A DNA stretch of 64,000 nucleotides from Methylotetracoccus oryzae (GCF_006175985.1 NZ_SRSH01000007.1:1-64000), one strand, 5' to 3'; numbered from the stretch's first letter, positions 9,161 through 20,909 are shown. Notes: generated from the letters alone by a model not told the origin. Numbers and translations are program-made.

Positions 9161-10246
9161 TCAGAGGGCCACCAGCGGCTGGCCGTATTTCACGAAGCGA
9201 GGCGGCACGATGCGACAGTGCTTCCAGTGGCCACGAATCTCGACCCGGCAGCGATCTTCGTTGCCGGCCGGCAGGCGGGCAAAACCGATGGAGCGCTGCA
9301 GCGTCGGCGAATGGCCGCCGCTCGTCGTCACGCCCTCGCCGCCTCCCGGCAGTTGCACGCGCAGGTGGCCGCGCAATACCCCGGGTTCTTCGAGGATCAG
9401 ACCGACGAAACGGGAGCCACCTTGCGCGCGTCGAGTGAGCAGCGCGGCGCGCCCGATGAAATCGCGATCGGCCGGCTCCAGCGCCACCGTCCAGGCGAGA
9501 CCGCAATCGTAGGGTGTGACTGATTCGTCCATGTCGCTGCCATAGAGCCGAAGCCCGGCTTCGAGCCGCAGCGAATCGCGCGCGCCGAGGCCACAGGGCG
9601 CGACGCCGGCGTCCCGCAGGGCTTCCCAGGTCACAACGGCCTCGCTGCTGGGAACGATCAGCTCGTAGCCGTCCTCGCCGGTATAGCCGGTCCGCGCGGC
9701 CTGCGCATCGCCAATCGTGATGAAGTGCATGACGGGCAGTCCGGGCGCCCCGGCCGACAGCCAGGGCAGGGCCTGGTGCGCCAGATCCCGCGCCCGCGGG
9801 CCCTGGACGGCGATCATCGACAGGTCGGCACGGCAGCAGACGTCGACGCCGAAAGGCTCCGCCTGGCGGGTGATCCAGTCCAGATCGCGTTCCCGCGTCG
9901 CGGCATTGACCACGAGGCGGCAACGGCCGACGTCCCCGCGGTAGGCGATGACGTCGTCCAGGATGCCGCCAGCCGGATTCAGCATGCACGAATACAGCGC
10001 GGCGCCGGCCTCGCCGGCGCGGTTGATGTCATTCGCCAACAGGTGGCGTACGAACGCGTGCGACCGCGGTCCCGACAGATCGATGACCCCCATGTGCGAC
10101 ACGTCGAACATGCCGGCCGCCTTGCGCACCGCCATGTGCTCGCCAATCTGGGAACCGTAGTGCAGCGGCAGTTCCCAGCCGGCGAACTCCACCAGCTTGC
10201 CACCGGACTGTCGATGGACGGCATTCAGCGCGGTCTGATTTGGCAC
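9161..10246 (-). CDS. gcvT: Aminomethyltransferase, glycine cleavage T protein
   Basis: Transfers the methylene group from lipoyl-H protein to tetrahydrofolate in glycine cleavage. The 361-residue protein has the expected folate-binding fold with MFDVSHMG near residue 47 and AGGILDDVIAYR near 93. The C-terminal barrel ends ...RFVKYGQPLVAL. The start is a GTG preceded by GGGGAG at good spacing. gcvH and gcvP are not adjacent, which differs from the usual gcvTHP operon; they must lie elsewhere if the pathway is complete. Confidence 0.95.
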   Translation of the reverse strand: MPNQTALNAVHRQSGGKLVEFAGWELPLHYGSQIGEHMAVRKAAGMFDVSHMGVIDLSGPRSHAFVRHLLANDINRAGEAGAALYSCMLNPAGGILDDVIAYRGDVGRCRLVVNAATRERDLDWITRQAEPFGVDVCCRADLSMIAVQGPRARDLAHQALPWLSAGAPGLPVMHFITIGDAQAARTGYTGEDGYELIVPSSEAVVTWEALRDAGVAPCGLGARDSLRLEAGLRLYGSDMDESVTPYDCGLAWTVALEPADRDFIGRAALLTRRAQGGSRFVGLILEEPGVLRGHLRVQLPGGGEGVTTSGGHSPTLQRSIGFARLPAGNEDRCRVEIRGHWKHCRIVPPRFVKYGQPLVAL

Positions 10247-10334
10247 CGAAATCTCCCCGATCGTGGTCGCGCAGCAGCGCGACGGTCCTGCGCGTCGAGT
10301 CCCCCAGGGAGACTCTGCATGGAACAGAGCCTTC

Positions 10335-12470
10335 CTAGGACAGCAGCGGAACGATCAGCAACGCAACGATGTTGATGATCTTGATCATCGGATTGACGGC
10401 CGGGCCGGCGGTATCCTTGTACGGATCACCAACGGTGTCGCCCGTCACCGCGGCCTTGTGGGCTTCGGAGCCCTTGCCGCCGAAGGCGCCGTCCTCGATG
10501 TATTTCTTGGCATTGTCCCACGCGCCGCCTCCGGTGGTCATCGAAATCGCGACGAACAGGCCGGTGACGATCGTGCCGATCAGCACGCCGCCGAGTGCCT
10601 CCTTGCCCAGCAGCAGGCCGACCACCAGCGGGACCGCGACGGGCAACAGCGACGGGACGATCATTTCCTTGATCGCCGCCTTCGTCAACAAATCCACCGC
10701 CTTCGAATAATCGGGCTTGGCCTTGAAATCCATGATCCCGGGGATCTCCCGAAATTGGCGACGGACCTCCGTGACGATACCTGCGGCCGCCCGTCCGACC
10801 GCTTCCATGGCCATCGCGGCGAAAAGGTAGGGCACGAGTCCGCCGATGAACAAACCGATGATGATGCGATGGTTGGACAGATCGAATGCCACCTGCCCAC
10901 CCAGAGCGTGGGTATAGTCCGCGAACAGCACCAGCGCAGCCAGTCCGGCCGAGCCGATCGCATACCCTTTGGTCACCGCCTTCGTCGTGTTGCCGACGGC
11001 GTCCAGTGCATCGGTAATATGACGGACTTCCTCGGGCAGATTCGCCATCTCCGCGATGCCGCCGGCGTTGTCCGTGATGGGGCCGTAGGCATCCAGGGCG
11101 ACGATCATGCCGGTCATCGACAACATGGATGTCGCCGCGATGGCGATACCATAGAGACCGGCTAGCGAGTGCGCGGCCCAAATACTGGCACAGACCGCAA
11201 TGACCGGAATCGCGGTGGACTTCATGGAGACCCCGAGACCGGCGATGATGTTGGTCGCATGACCGGTCGTCGAGGCTCCGGCGATGTGTCTGACGGGCTG
11301 ATACTCGGTCGCCGTGTAATACTCGGTGACCGCCACCATCACGGCGGTCAGCACCAGACCGATCAGGGCCGTGCCGTAAATGCCCATGGCAGACAGGGTG
11401 GTGTCACCGGACGGGAGGCCACCCCAGAACATGAACACGGTCACGGGCAGGAAGGCCACCGCCGAAAGGCCGCCCGACACGATCACGCCCTTGTAGAGAC
11501 CGCTCATGATGCGGCGGCCCGTGGTGATTCTTACGAAGAAGGTGCCGACAATCGAGGCCAGGATCGACACGCCGCCCAGTACCAGCGGATAGATCACGGC
11601 GTTGTCGCGTCCGTCGGTGATCAGGCCGCCCAGCAGCATCGTGGCGACGATCGTCACCGCATAGGTCTCGAACAGGTCGGCCGCCATGCCGGCACAGTCA
11701 CCGACGTTGTCCCCGACGTTGTCGGCGATCACCGCCGGGTTGCGTGGGTCATCTTCCGGGATGCCGGCCTCCACCTTGCCGACCAGATCGGCCCCCACAT
11801 CGGCCCCTTTCGTAAAGATACCGCCGCCGAGACGAGCGAAGATGGAGATCAGCGATCCGCCGAACGCCAGTCCCACCAGCGCATGCAGGGGATCGGCAAC
11901 ACCCAGGCTCTTCAGGATGGTGTAGTAACCGGCCACTCCGAGCAGCCCGAGGCCCACCACCAGCAGGCCCGTGATGGCACCGCCACGGAAGGCCATGGTA
12001 AAGGCCGCGTTCATCCCGCGCGACGCGGCCTGCGCCGTGCGCGAGTTGCTGCGCACGGAGATGTGCATACCGATGTAGCCGGCGGCGCCCGACAACGCGG
12101 CGCCCACGGCGAAACCGCCCGCCACGGCCCAGCCGAGCGCGAAACCGATCACGACGAAGAGCACGCCGCCGACCGCGGCGATGGTGCTGTACTGACGATT
12201 GAGGTAGGCCTGAGCGCCTTGCTGGATCGCCGCGGCGATCTCCTGCATACGCAGATTGCCGGGGGACTGGACATTGATCCAGGCGATGGACAGGATGCCG
12301 AAGACCAGGGCGGCAATGGACGACACGAAGGCGAAGGACACCCCCCAACCAACCGAGAAGCCAATCGTGAAGAAGGCCACCAGCGCACCGTAACTGATGG
12401 TTCTCGTGCGCCGGTCCGCCAGAATCAGCTGCAACCCCTCCTGGGCGCACGCGACAATCGACATGGCCAT
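10335..12470 (-). CDS. hppA: Membrane H+-translocating pyrophosphatase, K+-independent type
   Basis: Integral membrane pump that couples pyrophosphate hydrolysis to proton export. The 711-residue product is very hydrophobic with about 16 helices. It holds the PPi-binding core [22 protein letters not shown] and a second acidic region [10 protein letters not shown]. The selectivity segment reads [16 protein letters not shown]. The Lys in TTKA, where K+-dependent pumps have Ala, marks the K+-independent H+ subclass. The ATG (MAMSIVAC) follows GGGGAGCAAT, a good ribosome site; 35 extra upstream codons are open but not conserved-looking. It probably recycles PPi from biosynthesis into a proton gradient. 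Confidence 0.95.
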   Translation of the reverse strand: MAMSIVACAQEGLQLILADRRTRTISYGALVAFFTIGFSVGWGVSFAFVSSIAALVFGILSIAWINVQSPGNLRMQEIAAAIQQGAQAYLNRQYSTIAAVGGVLFVVIGFALGWAVAGGFAVGAALSGAAGYIGMHISVRSNSRTAQAASRGMNAAFTMAFRGGAITGLLVVGLGLLGVAGYYTILKSLGVADPLHALVGLAFGGSLISIFARLGGGIFTKGADVGADLVGKVEAGIPEDDPRNPAVIADNVGDNVGDCAGMAADLFETYAVTIVATMLLGGLITDGRDNAVIYPLVLGGVSILASIVGTFFVRITTGRRIMSGLYKGVIVSGGLSAVAFLPVTVFMFWGGLPSGDTTLSAMGIYGTALIGLVLTAVMVAVTEYYTATEYQPVRHIAGASTTGHATNIIAGLGVSMKSTAIPVIAVCASIWAAHSLAGLYGIAIAATSMLSMTGMIVALDAYGPITDNAGGIAEMANLPEEVRHITDALDAVGNTTKAVTKGYAIGSAGLAALVLFADYTHALGGQVAFDLSNHRIIIGLFIGGLVPYLFAAMAMEAVGRAAAGIVTEVRRQFREIPGIMDFKAKPDYSKAVDLLTKAAIKEMIVPSLLPVAVPLVVGLLLGKEALGGVLIGTIVTGLFVAISMTTGGGAWDNAKKYIEDGAFGGKGSEAHKAAVTGDTVGDPYKDTAGPAVNPMIKIINIVALLIVPLLS

Positions 12471-13063
12471 ATTGCTCCCCTTCCCTACTCGCCGTTCAAT
12501 GTTGGATTTGGAACGCGCAAGAGGCGTGTCCTGGCGGCTGCCGTCGGCCACCGCAACCGACGCCTGCACCCGCACGGCGACACGATATTCCCACGCACAA
12601 AATAAATGTCTGCTAGACGTACCGCCGGCCGGTGTTCACGGATGGCGCGGCAACGCTGGAAGATGACACGAAGAACGGGCAGCGGTAGTCGGCGCTCAGC
12701 TGTCCGGACTTCCGGATGCGGTACGTTAGACGAATTGACTCTCCCGCACAAGTTGGCCCCGAGCGCACCGGCGTGGCATTCAGCGCGGGCAAGTCTGGCC
12801 GATTCTCGGCGCCGTCCCCTATAATCGGGGCCGTATCACCAGCAGCGAGTCACCTCCGATTTTGCCATCATCGTCTCCCCATCCGGCTCCGCTAACTCAG
12901 CCGGGACGGCCGCGTCGTCCGGCGATCAACGCTTATCAGCCCGCCGCTTCGACCCCGAAGCCGGCATCTCATTGGCCGGGTTCCGTCATGGCAGCCGCGG
13001 CGCACGAGCCGGATCCGATCACCGTTGGCAGCGTTCTCGCGGCGCCTAAACCCGGACCATGCC
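12471..13063. other. Gene-free divergent region between hppA and the CorC-type gene
   Basis: Nothing coding is supported here. A perfect TATAAT lies at 12820-12825 (plus strand), 240 bases before the CorC-type start, but no good -35 element is seen at 16-18 bases. The 3' half is proline/serine-rich in every open frame and looks like untranslated leader. No tRNA, repeat or terminator was recognised. Confidence 0.5.
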
Positions 13064-14365
13064 ATGTGGTTTGACATCGGGTTGATACTCTTCCTGATCG
13101 TGATGAACGGGCTGTTCGCGATGTCCGAGATCGCGATCGTGTCCGCGCGTCGCGTCCGGCTGCAACATGCGGCTGAGAAGGGCAGCAAGGGGGCGGCTCG
13201 CGCGCTGGAACTGGCCGAGCAACCCGGACGCTTCCTGTCGACGATACAGGTGGGCATCACCTCGATCGGCATCCTGAGCGGTGCGCTCGGCGAGCGGGTC
13301 ATCGCCGATCAGCTCCACGATTACTTCCTGACGATACCGGAGCTAAGCGCTTACGCCCATGAACTGTCCCTGACGATCATGGTCGCCACGATCACTTATA
13401 TCTCGCTGATCATCGGCGAGTTGGTCCCGAAACGCCTGGCCTTGCTGCGCCCCGAGGGAATCGCCGCCTTCTTCGCTCGACCCATGCACCTGCTGTCGGT
13501 TGTTGCGCTGCCGCTGGTCAAACTGTTAAGCGTTTCCACTGATCTCGTGCTGCGGGCGCTGGGCGTCCGGCCACCCGACGAGCCGTCCGTGACGGAAGAG
13601 GAGATCAAGGTGCTGCTGGAACAGGCCACGGTAGAAGGCGTGTTCGAGCGCAGCGAACAGCAGCTGGTCGAGAATATCCTGCGTCTCGACGACCGCAAGG
13701 TCGGCGCGATCATGACGCCCCGCAAGGACATCGTTTATCTGGACATCCAGAAACCGTTCGAACGCAACCGGCAAACGATCACCGAACACCCGCACTGGAT
13801 ACTCCCGCTGTGCAACGATGGGCTGGACAACCTGATTGGCTTCGTGAAGACGAAGGATCTGTTGAACCGGATGCTGGCCGGCGAGAAGGCGGATCTGATG
13901 GAACTGCTGACACCGGCGCTGTTCGTGCCGAATTCGCTGTCGCTGATGCAGGTGCTCGAACAGTTCAAGAAGTCACACCTGCACACCGCAATCGTGGTCG
14001 ACGAATATGGCGAGTTGGACGGGCTGGTTTCGCTGAGCGACATTCTCGAGGCAATCGTCGGAGACATTCCTTCCGATGCGAGCGACGAGGAACCGCAGGT
14101 CGTCCGGCGTGAAGATGGTTCCTGGCTGATCGACGGCATGCTCGACATCGAGCGGTTCAAGGAACTGTTCGACCTGGCCCTCCTGCCCGAGGAGCAGATG
14201 GGCAACTTTCACACGGTCGGCGGATTCGTGATGCTGCGGCTGGGGAATGTACCGCGCGTCACCGACTGCTTTGAATTCGAGGGCCTGCGCTTCGAAGTCA
14301 TCGACATGGATCGCAACCGGGTCGACAAGGTGCTCGTCACGGAGGTCGCAGTTCCGGCGGTGTGA
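13064..14365 (+). CDS. CorC/HlyC-type membrane protein with DUF21, CBS pair and transporter-associated domain
   Basis: 433-residue protein of the hemolysin C / CorC / CNNM family, members of which act in Mg2+ and other cation efflux. The order is an N-terminal DUF21 region with three to four hydrophobic segments (about residues 2-25, 57-78, 94-118, 132-150). Two CBS modules follow (IMTPRKDIVYLD near 212-223 and DGLVSLSDILEAIVGDI near 315-331), then a C-terminal CorC_HlyC domain (FHTVGGFVMLRLGNVP). The ATG at MWFDIG was chosen because the 13 codons upstream do not fit the family. Substrate cannot be assigned from sequence. Confidence 0.92.
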   Translation: MWFDIGLILFLIVMNGLFAMSEIAIVSARRVRLQHAAEKGSKGAARALELAEQPGRFLSTIQVGITSIGILSGALGERVIADQLHDYFLTIPELSAYAHELSLTIMVATITYISLIIGELVPKRLALLRPEGIAAFFARPMHLLSVVALPLVKLLSVSTDLVLRALGVRPPDEPSVTEEEIKVLLEQATVEGVFERSEQQLVENILRLDDRKVGAIMTPRKDIVYLDIQKPFERNRQTITEHPHWILPLCNDGLDNLIGFVKTKDLLNRMLAGEKADLMELLTPALFVPNSLSLMQVLEQFKKSHLHTAIVVDEYGELDGLVSLSDILEAIVGDIPSDASDEEPQVVRREDGSWLIDGMLDIERFKELFDLALLPEEQMGNFHTVGGFVMLRLGNVPRVTDCFEFEGLRFEVIDMDRNRVDKVLVTEVAVPAV

Positions 14366-14543
14366 CGACGTAATCGGAGCGCGGCGACGGCGGGCGCGGC
14401 GCGCGCAAGCACGGTCCGTCGGGAACCGGGGGATCGGATCCTGCCTGTCGCGGTCAGCCGGCCCGTCCATTTCCCCTGAATCGACGCGAGAACCGGCTCG
14501 CCTGGCACCACCCCGGGATGGGACTAAAGGACGCCAAGGTTGG

Positions 14544-15167
14544 CTAGAGCGTGCGGCCGTGAAAAATCAGATGACCGAGAAACTCGTCGCCCTGTTCCAG
14601 GCACTCGATACGCGTGATCATCGCGTTATCGACCTTGATCCGGAACAGGTTCCGCAGCGGAACCTCGAGTATGTGTGCCAAGACCATCCGGATCACACCC
14701 GCATGACATACCATCAGGACGTGCTGGCCAACATGCTTGTCGACCGTCTCCTGCAACGCAGCGACGACACGCTCCCGAAAATCGCCCAGCCCCTCGCCAT
14801 CCTTGGGCCGATTCGTCATCGGGTCTCGAAAGAAGCGCTGCAGCACGCCCGGGTCATATAGCGTCGCCAGCTCTTCGTGGGTCTTGCCCTGCCAGGCGCC
14901 GAATCCCAGTTCCTTGATGCGCGGCTCGGGCTCAACCGGGATCCCGTACCGTAGCCCGAGTTCTTCCGCAAATGCCTGGCAGCGCTGCAAGGGGGACGTA
15001 ATGATGATGTCCCAAGGCGGAGCTTCGCGGCCGACGGCGGCCCACATTTGCTGCCAACCCTTGTCGCTGAGCGGATCATCGACCTGACCGCGGTAACGGC
15101 TCCCGCCGACGGGCTCGCCGTGGCGCATCAGGTCGATCAGCGTCGATACGCGCTCTTCGGTAATCAA
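14544..15167 (-). CDS. Histidine phosphatase family protein (phosphoglycerate mutase-like)
   Basis: 207-residue member of the branch-2H phosphatase superfamily. It has the phospho-acceptor motif LMRHGEP (residues 13-19), SPLQRCQAFAEEL with the conserved Arg about 50 residues later, the Glu of ELGFGAWQG, and the second catalytic His in VCHAGVIR. It resembles alpha-ribazole phosphatase (CobC) and small phosphoglycerate-mutase-like phosphatases, but no cobalamin gene is nearby, so the substrate is open. The start appears to be a TTG two bases after the argH stop, which implies coupling with argH. Confidence 0.88.
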   Translation of the reverse strand: MITEERVSTLIDLMRHGEPVGGSRYRGQVDDPLSDKGWQQMWAAVGREAPPWDIIITSPLQRCQAFAEELGLRYGIPVEPEPRIKELGFGAWQGKTHEELATLYDPGVLQRFFRDPMTNRPKDGEGLGDFRERVVAALQETVDKHVGQHVLMVCHAGVIRMVLAHILEVPLRNLFRIKVDNAMITRIECLEQGDEFLGHLIFHGRTL

Positions 15168-15169
15168 CG

Positions 15170-16558
15170 TCAGTCCGCCGGCAAGTGGCGCCGGGCCTCC
15201 GCGACCGCTTCGCGCACACGGATGGGAGCCGTACCGCCGAAATGATCGCGCGCCGAGACCGAGCCATCGAGCGTCAGTACGGCAAAGACGTCGTCATCGA
15301 TGAGTTCGCAAAAGTGCTGCAGCTCTCCGAGCGAAAGCGCGGCCAGATCGCGCCGGGTTTCGACCCCAAGCCGCACGGCCTTGCCGACCACCTCGTGCGC
15401 ATCGCGAAAGGCCAAGCCCTTGCGTACCAGATAATCCGCCAGATCGGTCGCGGTCGCATAACCGCGGCTTGCGGCCAGGCGCATTTCGTCGCGATTCGCG
15501 CGAATGTGGGGAACCATATCGGCGAAGGCGCGCAGACAGGCCCTCAGTGTGTCGACCGTGTCGAAGACGGGCTCCTTGTCTTCCTGGTTGTCCTTGTTGT
15601 ATGCCAGCGGCTGGCTCTTCATCAGCGTCAGCAGGCCGAACAGGTGACCGAAGACGCGACCCGCCTTGCCCCGCACGAGTTCGGGGACGTCCGGGTTCTT
15701 CTTCTGCGGCATGATCGATGAGCCGGTGCAGAACTTGTCCGGGAGCTCGACGAAGGCAAACTGACTCGATGTCCACAAGACCAGTTCCTCGGCGATCCGG
15801 GTCAAATGCATCATCAGCAGGCTGGCGCAGGCAGCGAACTCGATTGCGAAGTCGCGGTCACTGACAGCGTCCAGCGAGTTGGCCGCAGGCCGGTCGAAGC
15901 CCAGTAATTGCGCCGTGCAGTGCCGATCCAGCGGGAAACTGGAGCCGGCCAGGGCGGCGGCGCCCAAGGGCATGACATTGATGCGCTTCCGGCAATCCTG
16001 CAGCCGCTCACGGTCGCGCGCCAACATTTCGTACCAGGCCAGCAGGTGGTGGCCGAAGGTAATTGGCTGCGCCGTCTGGAGGTGTGTGAACCCGGGCATG
16101 ATGGTGTCGGCCTCCCTCTCCGCCAGGTCGACCAGCGCACGCTGCAGCCGCGCGAGGTCCCGGCAGATCAGATCGACTGCCTCGCGCAGGTAAAGACGCA
16201 GGTCGGTGGCGACCTGGTCATTTCGGGACCGGCCCGTGTGCAGCTTCTTTCCGGTCTCCCCGATGCGATCGACCAGCCGTGCCTCGATGTTCATGTGCAC
16301 GTCTTCGAGTTGCAGCGACCAGTGGAAATCGCCCCGGTCGATGTCGCCGGCGATGTCCTCCAGACCGCGCACGATGGCGTGCATCTCCTTTTCCGTCAGC
16401 ACGCCGATGCGCTGCAACATCTGCGCGTGGGCGATGGAACCCTGAATGTCATGCCGCGCCAGCCGTCGATCGAACTCGACCGAGGCCGTGAACGCTTCCA
16501 CGAAGGCATCGGTGGCCTCGGAAAAACGCCCACCCCAAGGTTTCTGTTCGCTGCTCAT
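15170..16558 (-). CDS. argH: Argininosuccinate lyase
   Basis: Last enzyme of arginine biosynthesis; splits argininosuccinate into arginine and fumarate. The 462-residue product carries the fumarase/aspartase superfamily signature [12 protein letters not shown] with the catalytic Ser near residue 280. It also has [12 protein letters not shown] and the HTHLQTAQP-like segment [15 protein letters not shown]. The second of two adjacent ATG codons ([12 protein letters not shown]) is the family-like start; one codon earlier is equally possible. The histidine phosphatase follows two bases after the stop. Confidence 0.97.
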   Translation of the reverse strand: MSSEQKPWGGRFSEATDAFVEAFTASVEFDRRLARHDIQGSIAHAQMLQRIGVLTEKEMHAIVRGLEDIAGDIDRGDFHWSLQLEDVHMNIEARLVDRIGETGKKLHTGRSRNDQVATDLRLYLREAVDLICRDLARLQRALVDLAEREADTIMPGFTHLQTAQPITFGHHLLAWYEMLARDRERLQDCRKRINVMPLGAAALAGSSFPLDRHCTAQLLGFDRPAANSLDAVSDRDFAIEFAACASLLMMHLTRIAEELVLWTSSQFAFVELPDKFCTGSSIMPQKKNPDVPELVRGKAGRVFGHLFGLLTLMKSQPLAYNKDNQEDKEPVFDTVDTLRACLRAFADMVPHIRANRDEMRLAASRGYATATDLADYLVRKGLAFRDAHEVVGKAVRLGVETRRDLAALSLGELQHFCELIDDDVFAVLTLDGSVSARDHFGGTAPIRVREAVAEARRHLPAD

Positions 16559-16727
16559 CATCGATCCCGCATGTGTTCCAACAGGCGGGAATTATACCGA
16601 AAAGCAAGCTTCATTCCCGCGATCACGCGCTCCGCCTGGTTTGGGCGCGGGTGCGTACCAAGTCCCTTGCGTCTGTAGTAGCATTTCCAACACAACCAAA
16701 GCGAACCGCCGTCAGAGTGAGGCATCG

Positions 16728-18374
16728 ATGACCCAACCCACCCGGCTCCCAGCATGGAACGCCTTGCAGGCCCACAAGGCGGAAATTGCCGGCTTGCATA
16801 TGCGCGACCTGTTCAAAGAGGACCCTGAGCGCTACTCCCGCTTTTCCATCCACTGGGACGAGTTCGTTTTCGACTATTCGAAGAATCGCATCACGCCACG
16901 CACCGTCGACCTGTTGCTGCAACTCGCCAGACAGGCCGAGCTGGCGCCCCGTATCGAGGGCATGTTCCGAGGCGACAAAATCAACGTCACCGAGGAGCGA
17001 GCCGTGCTGCACGTCGCGCTCCGCAACCGGAGCAATCGGCCCATCTGCGTCGATGGGGTCGACGTGATGCCCGCAGTCAACCGTGTACTCGAACGCATGG
17101 CCCGCTTCACCGCCGCCGTCCGTTCCGGCGAATGGCGGGGTTACACCGGCAAGGCGATCACCGACATCGTCAACATCGGCATCGGCGGATCCGACCTCGG
17201 CCCCAGAACGGTGGTGGAAGCCCTGAAGCCGTACGGGTCCGACAAGCTGCGGGCCCACTTCGTTTCGAACGTCGACGATGCCGACCTGATCGAAACGGTC
17301 AAGCACCTCAGCCCCGAAACCACGCTCTTTTGTGTCGCCTCCAAGACGTTCGCGACACAGGAAACGATGACCAACGGCCTATCCGCCCGGGCCTGGCTAC
17401 TCGATCACGCGCGGGACGATGCGGCGGTGGCCAAGCACTTCGTCGCGGTTTCGACGAATGCCGAGCGCGTGGCCGCATTCGGGATCGATGTGGCGAACAT
17501 GTTCGAGTTCTGGGACTGGGTCGGCGGTCGCTACTCGCTGTGGTCGGCCATCGGGCTCCCGATCGCGCTGGCCGTCGGAATGGACCGCTTCGAAGAATTG
17601 CTGGAAGGCGCTCACCAGGTCGACGAGCACTTCCGGACAACGCCCTTTGAACGCAATATCCCGGTGCTGATGGGATTGCTCGGCATCTGGTACAACAACT
17701 TCTTCGACGCCCAGACCTACGCGATCCTGCCTTACGACCAGTATCTCGAGTATCTGCCGACGTATCTCCAGCAGGGAGACATGGAGAGCAATGGCAAAAC
17801 CATCGACATCAACGGACAGCCGGTAGCTTATCCCACGGGTCCGGTGATCTTCGGGCAGCCCGGTACGAACGGACAACATGCCTTCTATCAGCTGATCCAT
17901 CAGGGCAGCGAGCTGATTCCCTGCGACTTCATTGCCGCCGCGCAAGGGCATCATTCGCTGGGGCGTCACCACGAAATCCTGATCGCGAACTTTCTCGCCC
18001 AACCCGAGGCGTTGATGCGCGGCAAGACCTATGACGAGGCCCTGGCGGAACTTCGCGCCAGCGGCGTGGATGAGAACGATCTCGCCAAGCCCGCTGCAGC
18101 GAAGACCTTTCCCGGCAACAAACCAACCAACACCATCCTTTACCGGAAACTGACCCCGCGTGTGCTCGGTTCGCTGATCGCGCTTTACGAGCACAAGATC
18201 TTCACGCAGGGGGCGATATGGAACATCAATTCCTTCGACCAGATGGGGGTCGAGTTGGGGAAACAGCTCGCACAGACCATCCTGGCCGAGCTGAGCAACG
18301 ATGAGCCGGCGTCGTCGCATGACTCCTCAACCAACGGCCTGATCAATGCCTACAAGCATTTGCGCCAGAAGTGA
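16728..18374 (+). CDS. pgi: Glucose-6-phosphate isomerase
   Basis: Interconverts glucose-6-phosphate and fructose-6-phosphate. 548 residues, the usual bacterial long form. Recognisable blocks include [45 protein letters not shown] with the catalytic Glu, and [15 protein letters not shown] with the catalytic His. The C-terminal [13 protein letters not shown] holds the catalytic Lys. The ATG at [13 protein letters not shown] was chosen because it follows GTGAGG and because open codons further upstream would run into the divergent argH. Confidence 0.97.
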   Translation: MTQPTRLPAWNALQAHKAEIAGLHMRDLFKEDPERYSRFSIHWDEFVFDYSKNRITPRTVDLLLQLARQAELAPRIEGMFRGDKINVTEERAVLHVALRNRSNRPICVDGVDVMPAVNRVLERMARFTAAVRSGEWRGYTGKAITDIVNIGIGGSDLGPRTVVEALKPYGSDKLRAHFVSNVDDADLIETVKHLSPETTLFCVASKTFATQETMTNGLSARAWLLDHARDDAAVAKHFVAVSTNAERVAAFGIDVANMFEFWDWVGGRYSLWSAIGLPIALAVGMDRFEELLEGAHQVDEHFRTTPFERNIPVLMGLLGIWYNNFFDAQTYAILPYDQYLEYLPTYLQQGDMESNGKTIDINGQPVAYPTGPVIFGQPGTNGQHAFYQLIHQGSELIPCDFIAAAQGHHSLGRHHEILIANFLAQPEALMRGKTYDEALAELRASGVDENDLAKPAAAKTFPGNKPTNTILYRKLTPRVLGSLIALYEHKIFTQGAIWNINSFDQMGVELGKQLAQTILAELSNDEPASSHDSSTNGLINAYKHLRQK

Positions 18375-18499
18375 ACTGCCCGCATCGACCTGCAGGGTGC
18401 TTCCTGGGAGGGCGCCGTGACCACTATGACCGGCGGCTGGCCTAGCGTGCCCTGCCATCGCCCCTGAGCCCCTCCCTTTCTGCGCCCCCTCTCCTCACC

Positions 18500-19225
18500 G
18501 TGACGACCGACACGCTCTTTCGCGAACGGCGCTCAACGCTCGAAGATTTCGATTTCGGCCCGGAGACAGCCGCGGTCTTCGACGACATGTTGGATCGCTC
18601 GATCCCCCTGTATCGCGAAATTCAGCGGATGATCGGCGAGATCGCCGCCGACTTTGCGACACCGGGGTCCCGGGTCGTCGATCTCGGGTGCTCCACCGGC
18701 AACACGCTGCTGACGGTGGACCGCGCCGTGACGGTGCCCGTCCGACTCGTCGGCGTCGACTCCTCCGCCGCCATGCTGCGTCAGGCCGAGGACAAATTCA
18801 GGCGCGAAGGCCTGCATAACGGCTATGAGGTCGTATGCCGGGATCTGGCCGACGAGACCCCCGTCCACGACGCGTCCGTGGTCATCATGGCCTGGACCCT
18901 TCAGTTCATCCGGCCACTGCACCGAGACCGGGTCATTCGCGACATCGCCCGCGGACTCCGGGACGACGGCTGCGTCCTGCTGATCGAGAAGATGTCGAGC
19001 GAAAATTCTCGTCTGAACCGTTTTTTCATCCGCAGCCATCTCGAATTCAAACGGCGGCATGGTTACAGCGACCTCGAAATCGCTCAAAAGCGCGAATCAC
19101 TGGAGAACGTGTTGATTCCCTACCACGAAAATGAGAACCGCGAGCTCTTGCTCCGCAATGGCTTCACGGCGTGCGAGACTTTCTTTCGTTGGTACAACTT
19201 CTGCGGCATACTCGCTGTCAAGTGA
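18500..19225 (+). CDS. cmoA: Carboxy-S-adenosyl-L-methionine synthase
   Basis: SAM-dependent class I methyltransferase-fold enzyme that makes carboxy-SAM from SAM and prephenate for the tRNA wobble modification cmo5U34. The 241-residue product has VVDLGCSTGNTLL (about residues 59-71) as the SAM loop. It also has the CmoA-specific FDDMLDRSIPLYREIQRM near the N-terminus and the EIAQKRESLENVLIP block near the C-terminus. Start is GTG. The partner cmoB is not adjacent here, unlike the cmoAB pair in enterics. Confidence 0.93.
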   Translation: MTTDTLFRERRSTLEDFDFGPETAAVFDDMLDRSIPLYREIQRMIGEIAADFATPGSRVVDLGCSTGNTLLTVDRAVTVPVRLVGVDSSAAMLRQAEDKFRREGLHNGYEVVCRDLADETPVHDASVVIMAWTLQFIRPLHRDRVIRDIARGLRDDGCVLLIEKMSSENSRLNRFFIRSHLEFKRRHGYSDLEIAQKRESLENVLIPYHENENRELLLRNGFTACETFFRWYNFCGILAVK

Positions 19226-19315
19226 CTAGCGACAGCGGTACGGCTCCAGCTAAACCTGGGAATATTGAGCCCTCACTTAAACCCTCCGCACAACTCTGCA
19301 GATTCCCCCATCGTC

Positions 19316-20767
19316 ATGCGTGAGCTGCTTTCAATCGCAAAAGCCGAAACGTTTCTGGGCGTGCTGCCGGCCATGGCCAATCGCCATGGCTTGATAACAG
19401 GTGCCACGGGAACCGGAAAAACCGTGACCTTGCGCGTCCTGGCCGAAGCGTTCAGCGAGATCGGCGTTCCGGTCGTCATGGCCGACGTCAAGGGCGACCT
19501 GTCCGGACTTGCCGCGGCGGGTTCCGATGACGCCAAGATCAACGAGCGGGCCCGGCAGCTCGGCGTCGATGAGTTCTCGTACCGCGGCTTTCCGGTCCTG
19601 TTCTGGGACTTGTATGGCGAGCGAGGGCATCCGATCCGAACCACCATCTCGGATATGGGACCCTTGCTGCTATCGCGTGTCCTGAACCTGAACGAAACGC
19701 AGAGCGGCGTCCTGAACCTCGCGTTTCGTGTCGCCGACGACAACGGGCTGTTGCTGCTGGACTTCAAGGATTTGCGAGCGATCGTGCAGTACGTGGGCGA
19801 TCACGCGTCGGAACTGAAGACGCAGTACGGCAACGTGTCGAGCGCCAGCGTCGGCGCAATTCAACGCAATCTGCTCGCGCTGGAATCACAGGATGCCGAG
19901 CGGTTTTTTGGTGAACCCGCTCTGAATCTGGAGGACCTGATGCAGACCGACGCGAGTGGCGCCGGCTGCATCAATATCCTCGCGGCCGAGCGGCTGGTGC
20001 AGTCACCGACGCTATATGCCACCTTCCTGCTCTGGCTGCTGGCCGAATTGTTCGACCGCCTGCCGGAAGTGGGCGACGTCAGCAAGCCGAAACTGGTCTT
20101 CTTTTTCGATGAGGCTCACCTGCTGTTCGACGACGCACCGGACGCGCTGATGGACAAGATCGAACAGGTGGTCCGATTGATCCGTTCGAAGGGTGTGGGC
20201 GTGTATTTCGTCACGCAGAACCCAATCGATATCCCTGACCGGGTTTTGGGGCAACTCGGAAACCGGGTACAGCACGCGCTGCGCGCCTTTACTCCGAAGG
20301 ATCAGAAGGCCATACGGGCAGCGGCCGAAACCTTCCGGATCAATCCGAAGCTCGATGTGTCCAGCGCGATCAGCGAATTGGCAGTCGGCGAGGCCCTCGT
20401 GTCTTTCCTGGACGATCTGGGCCAGCCCACGGTCGTGGAACGCGCCAAGATCCTGCCTCCCCGGAGCCGGCTGAAACCCTTGAGCGATGCCGAGCGCACG
20501 GAGGTCATCGGTGCTTCCGTTTTGGCGGGAACCTACGACGAACCGGTCGACCGTGAATCCGCCTATGAAATTCTACGGGCCCGCGCCACTGAGGCGGCGG
20601 TGCTGACAGCACAGGTCGGGCGACCGGCGGCGTCTCGAAGAACCGACACGGTACTTGAGGCCTTCGCCAAGACTGCAGCTCGCTCGATGGCGAAATCGAT
20701 CAGCAACCAGTTGGTCCGAGGTGTGTTGGGCTCCCTGCTGGGCCAGGGCACGGGCCGGAGACGCTGA
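19316..20767 (+). CDS. DUF853 family HerA-like ATPase
   Basis: 483-residue P-loop ATPase of the YjgR/DUF853 group, related to the HerA/FtsK translocases. Walker A is [16 protein letters not shown] (about residues 29-44). Walker B is [16 protein letters not shown] near 262-277. The sensor-like region [14 protein letters not shown] and the arginine-rich C-terminus fit the family. The ATG at [11 protein letters not shown] is preferred; a TTG 17 codons upstream is also open. Family function is uncharacterised; a role in DNA handling is inferred from relatives. Not obviously in an operon with the Eps genes, which lie on the other strand. Confidence 0.9.
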   Translation: MRELLSIAKAETFLGVLPAMANRHGLITGATGTGKTVTLRVLAEAFSEIGVPVVMADVKGDLSGLAAAGSDDAKINERARQLGVDEFSYRGFPVLFWDLYGERGHPIRTTISDMGPLLLSRVLNLNETQSGVLNLAFRVADDNGLLLLDFKDLRAIVQYVGDHASELKTQYGNVSSASVGAIQRNLLALESQDAERFFGEPALNLEDLMQTDASGAGCINILAAERLVQSPTLYATFLLWLLAELFDRLPEVGDVSKPKLVFFFDEAHLLFDDAPDALMDKIEQVVRLIRSKGVGVYFVTQNPIDIPDRVLGQLGNRVQHALRAFTPKDQKAIRAAAETFRINPKLDVSSAISELAVGEALVSFLDDLGQPTVVERAKILPPRSRLKPLSDAERTEVIGASVLAGTYDEPVDRESAYEILRARATEAAVLTAQVGRPAASRRTDTVLEAFAKTAARSMAKSISNQLVRGVLGSLLGQGTGRRR

Positions 20768-20909
20768 GGTAGAGGCATCTGCCGTTCGATCGTGGCACGG
20801 GAAATCCGCGTAACCGGAAATCCCAGTTTGCGGCAGTTTGCGATTACGAAGTGGCATCCAGCGCCAGAAGCGCCAGGTAATTCGGCGCACCGATCCCGTG
20901 TAGTCCCGT

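Noticed and set aside
11169-12605. 478-codon open frame opposite hppA
   Set aside because: Antisense to the pyrophosphatase, His/Gly/Arg-rich, with no recognisable fold.
12820-12825. Perfect TATAAT as the promoter of the CorC-type gene
   Set aside because: No acceptable -35 at 16-18 bases and 240 bases from the start; noted but not called.
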